Shown: piece after piece, positions 21,929-30,307 of the stretch
How the letters are laid out: each line of letters opens with the position of its first letter
How positions within the stretch are numbered: the first letter of the stretch is position 1
Source: Scatosoma sp045652785
GTDB taxonomy: Bacteria; Bacillota; Clostridia; Christensenellales; Borkfalkiaceae
DNA length: 30,314 nt
NCBI GenBank assembly: GCA_045652785.1
Contig: JAZOLF010000025.1
Span: 1-30,314 of the forward strand
Direction: 5' to 3'
Notes under the pieces: generated by a model
Databases searched by the model: none
What the model saw: only the letters and a program-made list of their open reading frames with translations
What the model was told of the DNA's origin: nothing
Position numbers and translations under genes: made by a program

Positions 21929-24160
21929 TTATGCAACCCATTCGTCCAACGCAACTTTCAATTCCGCAAAATCTTCCGCGACCATCTTCCCGTCCTTACG
22001 GTAGATGATGAATCCGTCTTGATTGAGCACAATCGTTGCAGGCCAAGTATTCCCTTTACCGCACAATGCGTAATGCAAGGTGTTGCCGTCCGCAAACTCT
22101 TGGTCCTTCGCAAAGGCGATGGTGTAATCCTTCCACAATTTATTGTGAACGTCTTCTTGGGGTTCTATGCCTTTTCCTGGGTTGCCATACAGGAAATCCG
22201 TAACCGTTTGTTCCGTGTATAACCCTTGGATATGTTGATGCACCGCAACCGTATCAATCGCACCCGCGTATTCTTCGTAGAATGCGTTTATTTCGGGCAT
22301 TTCTTCCACGCACGGCGAACAAGTTGTGAACCAGAAGTTAATGATTATCGGCTTATTTAACGCCCCTAAATTGTAATAGGTTTCCGTATCCTTATTCAAG
22401 GCTTTCAAGCGCACGTCGCTGGTAAAGAGTTTCCCGACCACCGCGTAATCGCCATAGCCCGTCAAGTTTTCCGCCACACGCTCATACAGCGCATCCGCCG
22501 TAGCAAAGCCGTTGTTGGTGACGTGACGAAGTCTGCCTTCGCTATCGAGTACCGCAAGCGTCGGATATACCGCCGTACCGCCTACCAAATAATCATACAG
22601 GCTGCTGCCTAAACTTTCTTGCATGCTATCCTGTGCAAAGATGATGGAAGTATCTTCCCACTTTTGCACCCATTTACCGATGTCCTTGCCGTACGTTTCT
22701 TGCGAGTGTACCGCAAGCACATTCACGCTATTGCCGAAACGATTTGCCACTTCGCCATAGACGGGCATCAAGTCTTCACATTCTTTCTTATCCGCTTGCC
22801 AGAAGAGAACCACCGTCGCCTTGCCGCCGCCGATACCGATTTCCCCTGCCTTTGCGTGATCGTACAGCGTATAATCTTCGCCGCCGTACACCTGCAAGGT
22901 GAAGTTCTTACTGATCATACCCGCGGGCGGTTCGGTCTTGGGTTTGGATTTCACAAATACGTTCGCGTACAGGAGCGCGCCTACGAGCATCACGCCCGCC
23001 AAGCACCAAGCCACAATTTCTAAAACCTTGTTTCTTTTACGCTCTTTCGCACGCGCTCTTATCTTTTCCGACATAGGTTCGGGCTGGCTATCCAGCATCT
23101 TCAACCCAGCCATGGTAGGCTCTTTTGCATTTTCCTGCACCGTTGCTTGGGGTTCTTGCACCGTTTCCGATGCCACCGCTACGGTTTCCAACGCGGCAAC
23201 TTCCTGCGTGCCTGCGCCATTCTTTTCCAAAAGCGCCGTCAAAGGCTTTCCTTCGGGGGTAGGCGCATCCAAATCATTCGTTCGTACAAACAGCCCTGCG
23301 CCCTTCCACGAAATCGCTTTCGTCGGGCAAACGCGGATACATTCGCCGCAGTTGATACATTCGTGGTCGCCCACCGTCTTGACGTCCATCTTACAAACCG
23401 CGATACACATACCGCAGTCGGTACACTTCTTTTTATCCACTTTTACGCCCAGCAACGCAACCTTACAGAAGAACCCGTACAGCGCGCCCAACGGACAAAT
23501 GAACCGACAGAAGAAACGGAAGAAAACGATACTCAAAACGATAAACGCAACCAAAAGCAGGAACTTCCAAGAGAAGACCACGCCTAACATTCCGTAATAA
23601 CTCGGGTTGTTCGGCAACAGCCCGAACGCACCTTCAAACAGACCTGCGGGACAAATGTATTTACAGAACGACGGCACGGGGCTGCCTTCCATATACATAA
23701 GCGGCAGCACAACCACCATCATCCCCAGCACCACGTACTTGAAATACGAGAAGATACGCGTGAGCCAACTTTTCTTAACCTTCGGGCTCGGGATCTTATA
23801 CAACAAGTCTTGACACAGCCCCAACGGACACAGGAACCCGCAAATCGTTCTGCCCAGCATAATGCCGAAAATCGCCAAAATGCCGAACACGTAAGCCGTC
23901 CATTTGTGGTCGGAGTTCGTCAGCGCACCCTGTAAACTCCCAAGCGGGCAGGCGCCGATCGCACCAGGACAGGAATAACAGTTGAACCCAGGCAAACACA
24001 TTTTCTTGGTTGCACCATTGAACAGTTGTCCATCTATGTAGCCTTTTAAGTTCGCGTTGTACAGCAACGCCGTATATAATTGTATCAATCTACGCTTGCT
24101 CGGCGCGTGATTTTTCAACCATCCGCCGATTTTGCGGAAAAACTCTTTTATTTTCTTCAT
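21929..24160 (-). CDS. Polyferredoxin membrane protein fused to two extracytoplasmic thioredoxin-like domains
   Basis: The 743-residue protein has a NapH/NosR/CcoG-like Fe-S membrane part (residues about 1-235) with Cys-rich loops CYSCPGAIGACP, CGFLCPLGLC, CKYICPAG and CRFICPLG between helices. A cytoplasmic-type 2[4Fe-4S] ferredoxin domain follows (Cys 246, 249, 252, 256 and 268, 271, 274, 278). After a long Ala/Glu-rich linker and a basic stretch (KIRARAKERKRNK) a single helix (379-403) leads outside. Then come two thioredoxin-like domains. The first (about 425-570) has a cis-Pro (533) but only one active-site Cys (KKEC, Cys461). The second (about 575-743) has an intact TCSPC (Cys614, Cys617) and Pro707. 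The inferred job is to carry electrons from cytoplasmic donors through Fe-S clusters to external thiols. The start at ATG 24160 lies one base after the upstream stop (GTG at 24178 is less likely). No exact family match is recalled. Confidence 0.85.
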   Translation of the reverse strand: MKKIKEFFRKIGGWLKNHAPSKRRLIQLYTALLYNANLKGYIDGQLFNGATKKMCLPGFNCYSCPGAIGACPLGSLQGALTNSDHKWTAYVFGILAIFGIMLGRTICGFLCPLGLCQDLLYKIPSPKVKKSWLTRIFSYFKYVVLGMMVVVLPLMYMEGSPVPSFCKYICPAGLFEGAFGLLPNNPSYYGMLGVVFSWKFLLLVAFIVLSIVFFRFFCRFICPLGALYGFFCKVALLGVKVDKKKCTDCGMCIAVCKMDVKTVGDHECINCGECIRVCPTKAISWKGAGLFVRTNDLDAPTPEGKPLTALLEKNGAGTQEVAALETVAVASETVQEPQATVQENAKEPTMAGLKMLDSQPEPMSEKIRARAKERKRNKVLEIVAWCLAGVMLVGALLYANVFVKSKPKTEPPAGMISKNFTLQVYGGEDYTLYDHAKAGEIGIGGGKATVVLFWQADKKECEDLMPVYGEVANRFGNSVNVLAVHSQETYGKDIGKWVQKWEDTSIIFAQDSMQESLGSSLYDYLVGGTAVYPTLAVLDSEGRLRHVTNNGFATADALYERVAENLTGYGDYAVVGKLFTSDVRLKALNKDTETYYNLGALNKPIIINFWFTTCSPCVEEMPEINAFYEEYAGAIDTVAVHQHIQGLYTEQTVTDFLYGNPGKGIEPQEDVHNKLWKDYTIAFAKDQEFADGNTLHYALCGKGNTWPATIVLNQDGFIIYRKDGKMVAEDFAELKVALDEWVA

Positions 24161-24161
24161 A

Positions 24162-24938
24162 TCACGCCAACCCCACACATTCCGTACAAAGTTCCGCCGC
24201 TTTCTTGAATACTTCGTTCATACCGCCGTTGGCGATCCCGAAAATTACAAAAAAGAGCGCAACCGCTATCAAGGCGATTCTCACCGCCCAAAGCACTTTC
24301 GGATTGTCCAGCCAAGTTTCCCTGACGCCCGTTTCCGCCGTCTTTACCAAAGTGCCTTCTTTCGCAGCCGCAATCGTCAAATTTTTCACTTCCGCGAGCG
24401 CCGCTTTCAAGAAATATGCACGCACCAAGTATGCCGCAATCACCACCGCGAACGCCGCCCCGACGAAAGGCAAAGTATGCGTTGCCGCCTGTACCATTTC
24501 GGTATTCGTGTCCGTGTAGTTAAAGTGCGCGGGGTTCAATAAGTAGCAAAGCGGGAAGAAGAATATCGCCGCCAGCAACACCCCCGTCACCGACCAAAGC
24601 ACTATCATTTGCGTTTCCAACTTGCGTGCGCCCTTGTCAAATGCGCCTTCGGGCAACTTTGCCGCCATGCGTTTGAGTTGGGTTGCCGCATCCAGTTTCG
24701 CTTTCGGTTTACTCTTTTCCACAGGGAAGAGCGCGTGAATCACCGCGCCACCCACAATCAACGCCGCCCAAAGGAGCGCAAAGAGCGAGAGTTCTTGTAA
24801 CTTTTCCGCTACTCCGTCCACCGTATAGCCGCCCGAGAAGTGCAAGGTCAACGCTTTCACCGCCGTCAGCACGCCCAGCGCCGCCGTGTAGAGTAAAAAG
24901 ACAATCCCATATATTGTGCGAATTTGTTTATTTTTCAT
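24162..24938 (-). CDS. Membrane protein with C-terminal CxxC motif
   Basis: The 258-residue protein has about five hydrophobic helices (near residues 10-28, 50-68, 111-133, 155-175 and 218-238) and ends NEVFKKAAELCTECVGLA, with Cys251 and Cys254 in a CxxC pair. The tail resembles the very small clostridial proteins named, as I recall, the CD1871A family of CXXC-motif proteins, which occur beside Fe-S membrane proteins and TlpA-like genes; here it sits on a much larger membrane body. The cysteines follow the last helix directly, so they would lie at the membrane surface and could exchange disulfides or electrons with the Fe-S/thioredoxin protein encoded one base downstream. GGATC before the ATG is a usable ribosome site. 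It is the first gene of this two-gene operon, and its promoter is strong. Confidence 0.82.
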   Translation of the reverse strand: MKNKQIRTIYGIVFLLYTAALGVLTAVKALTLHFSGGYTVDGVAEKLQELSLFALLWAALIVGGAVIHALFPVEKSKPKAKLDAATQLKRMAAKLPEGAFDKGARKLETQMIVLWSVTGVLLAAIFFFPLCYLLNPAHFNYTDTNTEMVQAATHTLPFVGAAFAVVIAAYLVRAYFLKAALAEVKNLTIAAAKEGTLVKTAETGVRETWLDNPKVLWAVRIALIAVALFFVIFGIANGGMNEVFKKAAELCTECVGLA

Positions 24939-24982
24939 TTCGCTGATCCTTTTTTATAGTTTAGAGATAAACATATACACCT

Positions 24983-25020
24983 GCGCATATATACCCGACT
25001 ATATTATATCGTATATGCGC
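24983..25020. promoter_or_regulatory. Dyad bracketing the -10 and start of the CxxC operon, candidate operator
   Basis: GCGCATATATAC (24983-24994) is repeated in inverted form as GTATATGCGC (25011-25020), differing by a two-base AT insertion. The dyad encloses the TATAAT at 25003-25008 and the predicted transcript start near 24997, a position suited to a repressor. Confidence 0.5.
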
Positions 25021-25031
25021 GCGCGTGTCAA
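25003..25031 (-). promoter_or_regulatory. Consensus promoter of the CxxC/Fe-S/thioredoxin operon
   Basis: On the minus strand TTGACA (25026-25031) and TATAAT (25003-25008) are both perfect with a 17-base spacer of alternating CG and AT. The leader is about 60 bases. Confidence 0.9.
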
Positions 25032-25095
25032 GCAAAAATTCCCGTGGAAATCCCGTGAAAATTGTTGGAAATTTTTGCTGAGAATATAAAAATTG

Positions 25096-25124
25096 TTGTG
25101 TTTTTTTCCGATTTATAGTATAAT
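25096..25124 (+). promoter_or_regulatory. Promoter of the fourth lipoprotein gene
   Basis: TTGTGT (25096-25101), a 17-base spacer and perfect TATAAT (25119-25124) lie about 75 bases before the ATG at 25199. This promoter is divergent from that of the CxxC operon, 65 bases away. Confidence 0.72.
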
Positions 25125-25198
25125 ACCTGTGTATGGATTATTCCTTTTTTGTATGGAAAGTCCATTTGCTATCGAAAATCTAAAAACGGAGAGAAAAT

Positions 25199-28100
25199 AT
25201 GAAAAAAATCATCCTTTCGGCATTGATTGCTCTTACCGCTGGTTGCACGGCACTCGGCTTTGCATCCTGCGACAACAAGAAACCTGCCGAACCGACGGCA
25301 ACCGTGGACGTACTCTTCCCTACGGTGGACGGCATCAAGTTCGTTACAGACGACGTTGTTGATGGCAAAATCGAAAAAGGCGCAACCTTGACCTTTACGC
25401 TTGATTTGAGCAAGTGGGAAGGCGCAAAGAACTTGACCTTGTATGTCGGCGACGAAGTACTTACCCCCAACGAAAACGGCGAATATTCGTTGACGGTCAA
25501 CGAAAACACTACCGTTCGTTTCGGGGACGTGACCATCACCTTCAACGAAACGCCGGGCGTAGAATACGTGTCCGAGTACGAAGAAACGATTACCGTGCCT
25601 TTCAATACGCAACTCAATTTCTCGCTCGACATCGACCCTTTCTACACCGATGAATCGGCACTCGTCCGCGCAGGTACGCGTATCATGGAACCCAACAAAG
25701 ACGGCTCTTACACCGTTGCGGCTACTTCGGATATGCAAATCAGCGTTTTGGACGTCGTTAAAGAACAACCTACCGTCACTACGGGCGGTACAAGCAACGA
25801 AGAACCGTTCATGATTTATAGCCCTGCGGACTGGGTATTCATCGCAGAACAGGTAAAAATCGGGAACACGAACTACGTCAACGGTTATTATCAGTTGGCG
25901 GCTGACCTTGACTTCAAGGGCCGTACCATTCCCGTAATCGGCGACGCTACGAAGGTAGGCGTTGACCAAGTAGAAACCTACTTCGGCGGCTACTTCAACG
26001 GCGAGGGCTACACCATCAAGAACTTCAAAATCGAAGAAAACGACACCCCTTACGTTGGTTTGTTCGGCTACGCTATGGGTAGTTTGGAAGACGCTAACTT
26101 GGGTACGATCGTTAACCTGCACCTTAAAGACTTCTCCGTCAGCGGCGTTATGAGCGGGAGCGCATCCCAAATGCTCTCCGTTGGCGGCTTGATCGGCTAC
26201 GGGATCGGCGTTAACGTAATCAACTGCTCGATCAGCGGCGGTACGATCTCCGCAACTGGGAACGAAATGTATCTTTCCTACGTGGGCGGTGCTGTCGGCG
26301 TATTGCAATCAGCATTCGTCGATATGGGCAGCAACCAAAGCCGCGTGACCGCGCAACTTGCATACGTGAGCGTAAAAGACACCCAAGTGTTCGCAAACGA
26401 CGGTATCATCCCCAACGCAGGCGGTCTTGCAGGGCTTGTTTATGCTCCTGAATATTTGTCCACCTGTACGCTTATCAACTGCTATGCGCGTGACGTAATG
26501 GTTTACGGTGCAATCCAAACGGGCGGCGTTGCGGGCCACATCTCCGCTTATACGTCCGTATTCAACTGCTACTCTACTGGTCTTGTTTCCGCAATCGCGG
26601 AAATTGACGACGCGTCTATGCCCGAATACAGCGTTGCTTATGCTGGAGGCGTCGTAGCGTATGCGGAAAATGAAAGTGCCATCACCCGTTCTTTCTCCGC
26701 TGCTTACCTTTCCGCTGATGCTGTACTTGGCAGCAACTACGCATTCACGGGCGGCATCGTTGCAAAAACGGATGCGGCTGGTACTTACTCCCCTGACGCA
26801 ATCGAAGCGGTGCTCGTTGGCAACTACTACGCAGAAGGCGGCGTGAGCGAAACGGTTGACTTCACCAGCGAAGAATTCTTGTATAACACGCTCGGCTGGT
26901 ATGACTTTGACTGGATCTACGAAGAAGGCGAAACCTATCCTTCCTTCTATTTGAACTACGAAGACACCTACACCGCTGGGTTTGAAACCAAGTTCATCTT
27001 TGTGAACTCGACCGTCGGCGGCAACACTTACTATCAAGTAAACATCACCGAATACGCGGCGCTTTCCTTCGCGATCATCAGCAGCGAAGTTTCCGTTAGC
27101 GAATATATGAGCGCAGACAACGGCGCAATCTCTTACGGGTTCTTCTTCGACGAAGAATGTACCCAACGCGTACCTTACTCCTACCTGTTTACCTTGCTTG
27201 AACAAACGATCTACATCGGGTTCATCGACTATTCCGACGTAGCAGGTACGTACGAAATGAAGGTAGCAACGGGCGACACCGCAACCTTGATTTTGAACAG
27301 CGACGGTAGTTATGAATACGAAGACGGCGAAATCACGTCTGGCGGTATCTATCTCTACAACGGCTCGTATATCACGTTCAACAGCGCGCGTTTTGCAAGA
27401 TATGCAAACAAGGGTACGATTAACGATTTGTATCAACTTGACTTCTACACCTTCCGCGGCGATATTCAATCGAACGGCGATTTGCACATCTACGACGGTA
27501 CGTATTTCACGAAAGCAAGACCTTTGGTTGCAATCTCCAACTTCGGTATCGAAGGGGAATACTACTTCGGCGAAGACACCTACGCGCTCCATAAAGACTG
27601 GTCGGCAACCGTAAACGGTCTCCCCACCACCTATACCTTGAACGGCACGGCAATCGCTTTTGCAAACGGCACGACGGGTACGTACGCAGACGGCGTACTC
27701 ACCATCGGCGGCAACACCATTAACGCAGTAGATACTTTCAAGGGCGAATGGATCATTTCCGCAGCCGAAAATTACGGTATCAGCGTGGACGGTAAAGGCA
27801 ACTTCACGATGTCGTCCGCAGGCGAAACCATGAGCGGCACTTACGAGTTGAACGCAAACGGCACCGCTACGTTGAAAGTTGGTACTTCGACGATCGGGAT
27901 TATGAGCATCGACGAAGAAGGTTTCCTTTGCTTGGAAGGTAACGGTTTGAGTTTGTCCTTCAACCGCGCAGACGGTTATAAGGGTACTTGGACGGCGAAC
28001 CACGCGAACGGTACGGCACTTCTGACCTTAAACGGTATCACCGTGGACGGCAGCGGTCAAGGCGAAATCGCATACTGGGACGGCAATACCTACTCTCTCT

Positions 28101-29599
28101 TCTATGCGATGGAATACGGTAGAATTACCCTTTACAATGGTGCAATCGTATTCGGCTATATGTCCTACAACGCAGCACAAGATACTTTGGTTGCTTACTT
28201 GTACGACAGCGTAAATATGCTCATCGACGAAACGAACGCTTACACCTTCTACCATTACGACATCTTCCTTGGCGAATGGGTTGGTGAACACGAAGATCTC
28301 GGCACCGTTTCTTTCAACGGTTTCGGCTCATACGAAAATATGCAATTCAGCGGTCACCTTTCCATCAACGGCGCAAGCGTACCCTACACGATGGATATGG
28401 ATACCATGTCTGGTTCCTTCTCTTACGGCGACAAGGTATATACCATTCTCCACAACGTACTAGACGGCACGATTGCGATTATCGTTGACGATTCGGAAAA
28501 GACCTATGAACGTAAGGATACTTACGCTGGCTACGAAATCGTAGATATGAACGGCGGCAAGTATATCTTCGACGGTCGCGGCAACCTTGAAAATGGCGGC
28601 GTACTCACCGTCAACAAGAACGGCGCAACCACCGAATACAACTATAAAAACTCTGCAAGCGGCACGATCGTAAGCAAAAACGGCGCACAAATTGCTACCA
28701 TCACGATAGAAAACAACTTGTACGTTTGGAAAGAAGGCACGACGAGCACAAAACTTTATCGCAACAACGCATTCGTTGGTACTTGGGCGGTGACGGGTTA
28801 TTACAGCCAAATGCTCACCTTGAACCCTATGGACTTGACGGGCAAGATGATCGGTTCGTTTAACGGCCGCGCTGTGACGGCAATCTACGACGAAGAAACG
28901 GGTATCTGCACCTACGGTAGCGAATATTTGGTTCCTTTCGAAAATGGCGACTTCGCAATCTCCGTAAGCTCAACCCTGGGTACGAGTTATAAGGTTTGCA
29001 CCAAAGCAGATAAACTCGCAAACACCATTTGGACGCAAAAACTCAAATTTGCAACCACTACCTTCAAGTTTGACGGTACGGGTATGAGCCCGAACTACTC
29101 TTCCAGCGTGACCGCTGTTGCAAGCCGCGTGGAAGGTTCGATGTCCGCTCCTACCACGTTCACCTATGAATACTTGGCAGATTACGACGTATTCCGTTTG
29201 TATGCAACCATCAACGACGTCACGCGTATCTACTTGATCGAGTTCGTAGAATATACGGCAGGCATCGAAGATACGGGCGCTTACGTGAACACAGAAAAGA
29301 CGATGGCGTTCACTATGACTTCGATTGACGAATTGTATATGATCCAAGCGGTTGAAAAGGTAACGGGCTACACCTACACCTTCAACGGCAGATACTTGAA
29401 CGACACCACGCCTGGTACGGTCACGGCAACCGATAAGGAAGGCAACGTTGTGGCAAGTTATTACTACGTATTGACCAACCGTGCAACCACGCTTGGTAAG
29501 ATCGAAATGACGCTCACCCACACCGAAACGGGCGCTGCTTATACGGCTGTATTCAATATGTTCGACAACCCGTTCAGCATCACCTTGACGGCAATCTAA
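25199..29599 (+). CDS. Giant secreted lipoprotein with GLUG-like repeats and lipocalin-like beta modules
   Basis: The 1466-residue protein has a lipoprotein signal; the lipidated residue is probably Cys24 (FASC|DNKK), though Cys16 (TAGC) also fits. There is no STP linker, unlike the other three. Two small beta domains (about 35-185) are followed by a GLUG-type beta-helix region (about 197-580). This opens with LAADLDFKGRTIPVIGDA and FGGYFNGEGYTIKNFKIE, and has repeated (V/A)GG(L/V)xGxxxxxxxxxNCxSxG units (VGGLIGYGIGVNVINCSISG, AGGLAGLVY, TGGVAGHIS, AGGVVAYAENESAI). It ends with the usual YNTLGWYDFDWIYEEGETYPSFYL. The rest (about 680-1466) is a series of meander modules of the kind GTY...L.L..DGSY.YEDG, resembling lipocalin-like repeats. 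It is likely an adhesin or glycan-binding surface protein; this is inference. GGAGAG precedes the ATG, and a terminator follows. Confidence 0.85.
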   Translation: MKKIILSALIALTAGCTALGFASCDNKKPAEPTATVDVLFPTVDGIKFVTDDVVDGKIEKGATLTFTLDLSKWEGAKNLTLYVGDEVLTPNENGEYSLTVNENTTVRFGDVTITFNETPGVEYVSEYEETITVPFNTQLNFSLDIDPFYTDESALVRAGTRIMEPNKDGSYTVAATSDMQISVLDVVKEQPTVTTGGTSNEEPFMIYSPADWVFIAEQVKIGNTNYVNGYYQLAADLDFKGRTIPVIGDATKVGVDQVETYFGGYFNGEGYTIKNFKIEENDTPYVGLFGYAMGSLEDANLGTIVNLHLKDFSVSGVMSGSASQMLSVGGLIGYGIGVNVINCSISGGTISATGNEMYLSYVGGAVGVLQSAFVDMGSNQSRVTAQLAYVSVKDTQVFANDGIIPNAGGLAGLVYAPEYLSTCTLINCYARDVMVYGAIQTGGVAGHISAYTSVFNCYSTGLVSAIAEIDDASMPEYSVAYAGGVVAYAENESAITRSFSAAYLSADAVLGSNYAFTGGIVAKTDAAGTYSPDAIEAVLVGNYYAEGGVSETVDFTSEEFLYNTLGWYDFDWIYEEGETYPSFYLNYEDTYTAGFETKFIFVNSTVGGNTYYQVNITEYAALSFAIISSEVSVSEYMSADNGAISYGFFFDEECTQRVPYSYLFTLLEQTIYIGFIDYSDVAGTYEMKVATGDTATLILNSDGSYEYEDGEITSGGIYLYNGSYITFNSARFARYANKGTINDLYQLDFYTFRGDIQSNGDLHIYDGTYFTKARPLVAISNFGIEGEYYFGEDTYALHKDWSATVNGLPTTYTLNGTAIAFANGTTGTYADGVLTIGGNTINAVDTFKGEWIISAAENYGISVDGKGNFTMSSAGETMSGTYELNANGTATLKVGTSTIGIMSIDEEGFLCLEGNGLSLSFNRADGYKGTWTANHANGTALLTLNGITVDGSGQGEIAYWDGNTYSLFYAMEYGRITLYNGAIVFGYMSYNAAQDTLVAYLYDSVNMLIDETNAYTFYHYDIFLGEWVGEHEDLGTVSFNGFGSYENMQFSGHLSINGASVPYTMDMDTMSGSFSYGDKVYTILHNVLDGTIAIIVDDSEKTYERKDTYAGYEIVDMNGGKYIFDGRGNLENGGVLTVNKNGATTEYNYKNSASGTIVSKNGAQIATITIENNLYVWKEGTTSTKLYRNNAFVGTWAVTGYYSQMLTLNPMDLTGKMIGSFNGRAVTAIYDEETGICTYGSEYLVPFENGDFAISVSSTLGTSYKVCTKADKLANTIWTQKLKFATTTFKFDGTGMSPNYSSSVTAVASRVEGSMSAPTTFTYEYLADYDVFRLYATINDVTRIYLIEFVEYTAGIEDTGAYVNTEKTMAFTMTSIDELYMIQAVEKVTGYTYTFNGRYLNDTTPGTVTATDKEGNVVASYYYVLTNRATTLGKIEMTLTHTETGAAYTAVFNMFDNPFSITLTAI

Positions 29600-29607
29600 A
29601 CAAACAA

Positions 29608-29637
29608 AAAAACTCTCTTCCCACGAAGAGAGTTTTT
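29608..29637 (+). terminator. Terminator after the giant lipoprotein gene
   Basis: A perfect 12-base stem (AAAAACTCTCTT with AAGAGAGTTTTT, 29608-29619 and 29626-29637) has a CCCACG loop and a T-run, nine bases after the stop. Confidence 0.93.
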
Positions 29638-29767
29638 TATTTTTGCTATAAATCAAGCCAATAATCATCCACCCGAATATCGGGTGGTTTTTATTTTTCG
29701 GGCATAGCCCTTGTTCACTGGCATAGCACAAATGTGCTCTTTTGTTGACCTGCCAGTCATGCACGTG

Positions 29768-30238
29768 TTACTTGCTACCCGTCAACGGGTCGCGCGGATC
29801 AAAGAGGCTGAGTTGATCAGCCTCTTTATCCGCTTTTAATTGATTTGCAACATATTCTTGTATCGCTTTGGTGTTTTTACCCACCGTATCGACATAATAT
29901 CCTTTACACCAAAATTCGCGATTTCGGTATGCAAATTTCATGTTTCCCCATTTTTGAAATATTATCGTCGCACTCTTGCCTTTCAGATATCCCATGAATA
30001 CCGAAACGCTCATTTTAGGGGGAATAGATACAAGAATATGTACATGGTCGGGACATACTTCTCCCTCTATTATCTCCACGCCTTTCCATTCGCAAAGCTT
30101 TCTTAATATTTCTCTAACTTCAAGCCTATGCTCTTCGTAAAAAACTTTTCTACGATATTTTGGTGCAAAAACGATATGGTACTTGCAATTCCATTTCGTA
30201 TGTGCTAAACTATTTGTGGTATTAGATGAGTCTGTCAT
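29768..30238 (-). CDS. tnpA: IS200/IS605-family transposase TnpA (Y1 HUH)
   Basis: The 156-residue protein is a complete Y1 transposase. The HUH metal-binding motif is DHVHILV (His65, His67), and the catalytic tyrosine is Tyr129 in YVANQ, the family's Y-x-x-x-Q helix. The N-terminal KYHIVFAPKYRRKVF and central GYLKGKSATIIFQKW, REFWCKGYYVDTVG segments are typical. It cuts and rejoins single-stranded DNA through a 5'-phosphotyrosine link, moving the element by a peel-and-paste route, often at replication forks. GGAGG lies eight bases before the ATG at 30238, inside one arm of an inverted repeat. The frame is intact, so the element may be active. Confidence 0.95.
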   Translation of the reverse strand: MTDSSNTTNSLAHTKWNCKYHIVFAPKYRRKVFYEEHRLEVREILRKLCEWKGVEIIEGEVCPDHVHILVSIPPKMSVSVFMGYLKGKSATIIFQKWGNMKFAYRNREFWCKGYYVDTVGKNTKAIQEYVANQLKADKEADQLSLFDPRDPLTGSK

Positions 30239-30247
30239 TTTAATATC

Positions 30248-30307
30248 CTCCGATTGTGTATTTGATTTTTGACTGGCGGGTCATACTTTCATTATACACA
30301 ATCGGAG
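30248..30307 (-). promoter_or_regulatory. Inverted repeat able to hide the tnpA ribosome site
   Basis: CTCCGATTGTGTAT (30248-30261) and ATACACAATCGGAG (30294-30307) are perfect inverted 14-mers. In a minus-strand transcript the second arm contains GGAG of the tnpA Shine-Dalgarno (GGAGG at 30247-30251). A minus-strand TATAAT (30291-30296) overlaps the outer arm, so a transcript starting there would lack that arm. Confidence 0.7.

Noticed and set aside
25169..28003. Long minus-strand frames opposite the giant lipoprotein gene
   Set aside because: Low-complexity Val/Arg/Phe-rich translations with no start signals, antisense to a gene with clear domains.
13193..29599. Idea that the lipoprotein cluster is a polysaccharide utilisation locus
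   Set aside because: No SusC/SusD-type, ABC-importer or glycosidase genes lie among the lipoproteins; the GH2-MFS operon is divergent and has its own promoter.
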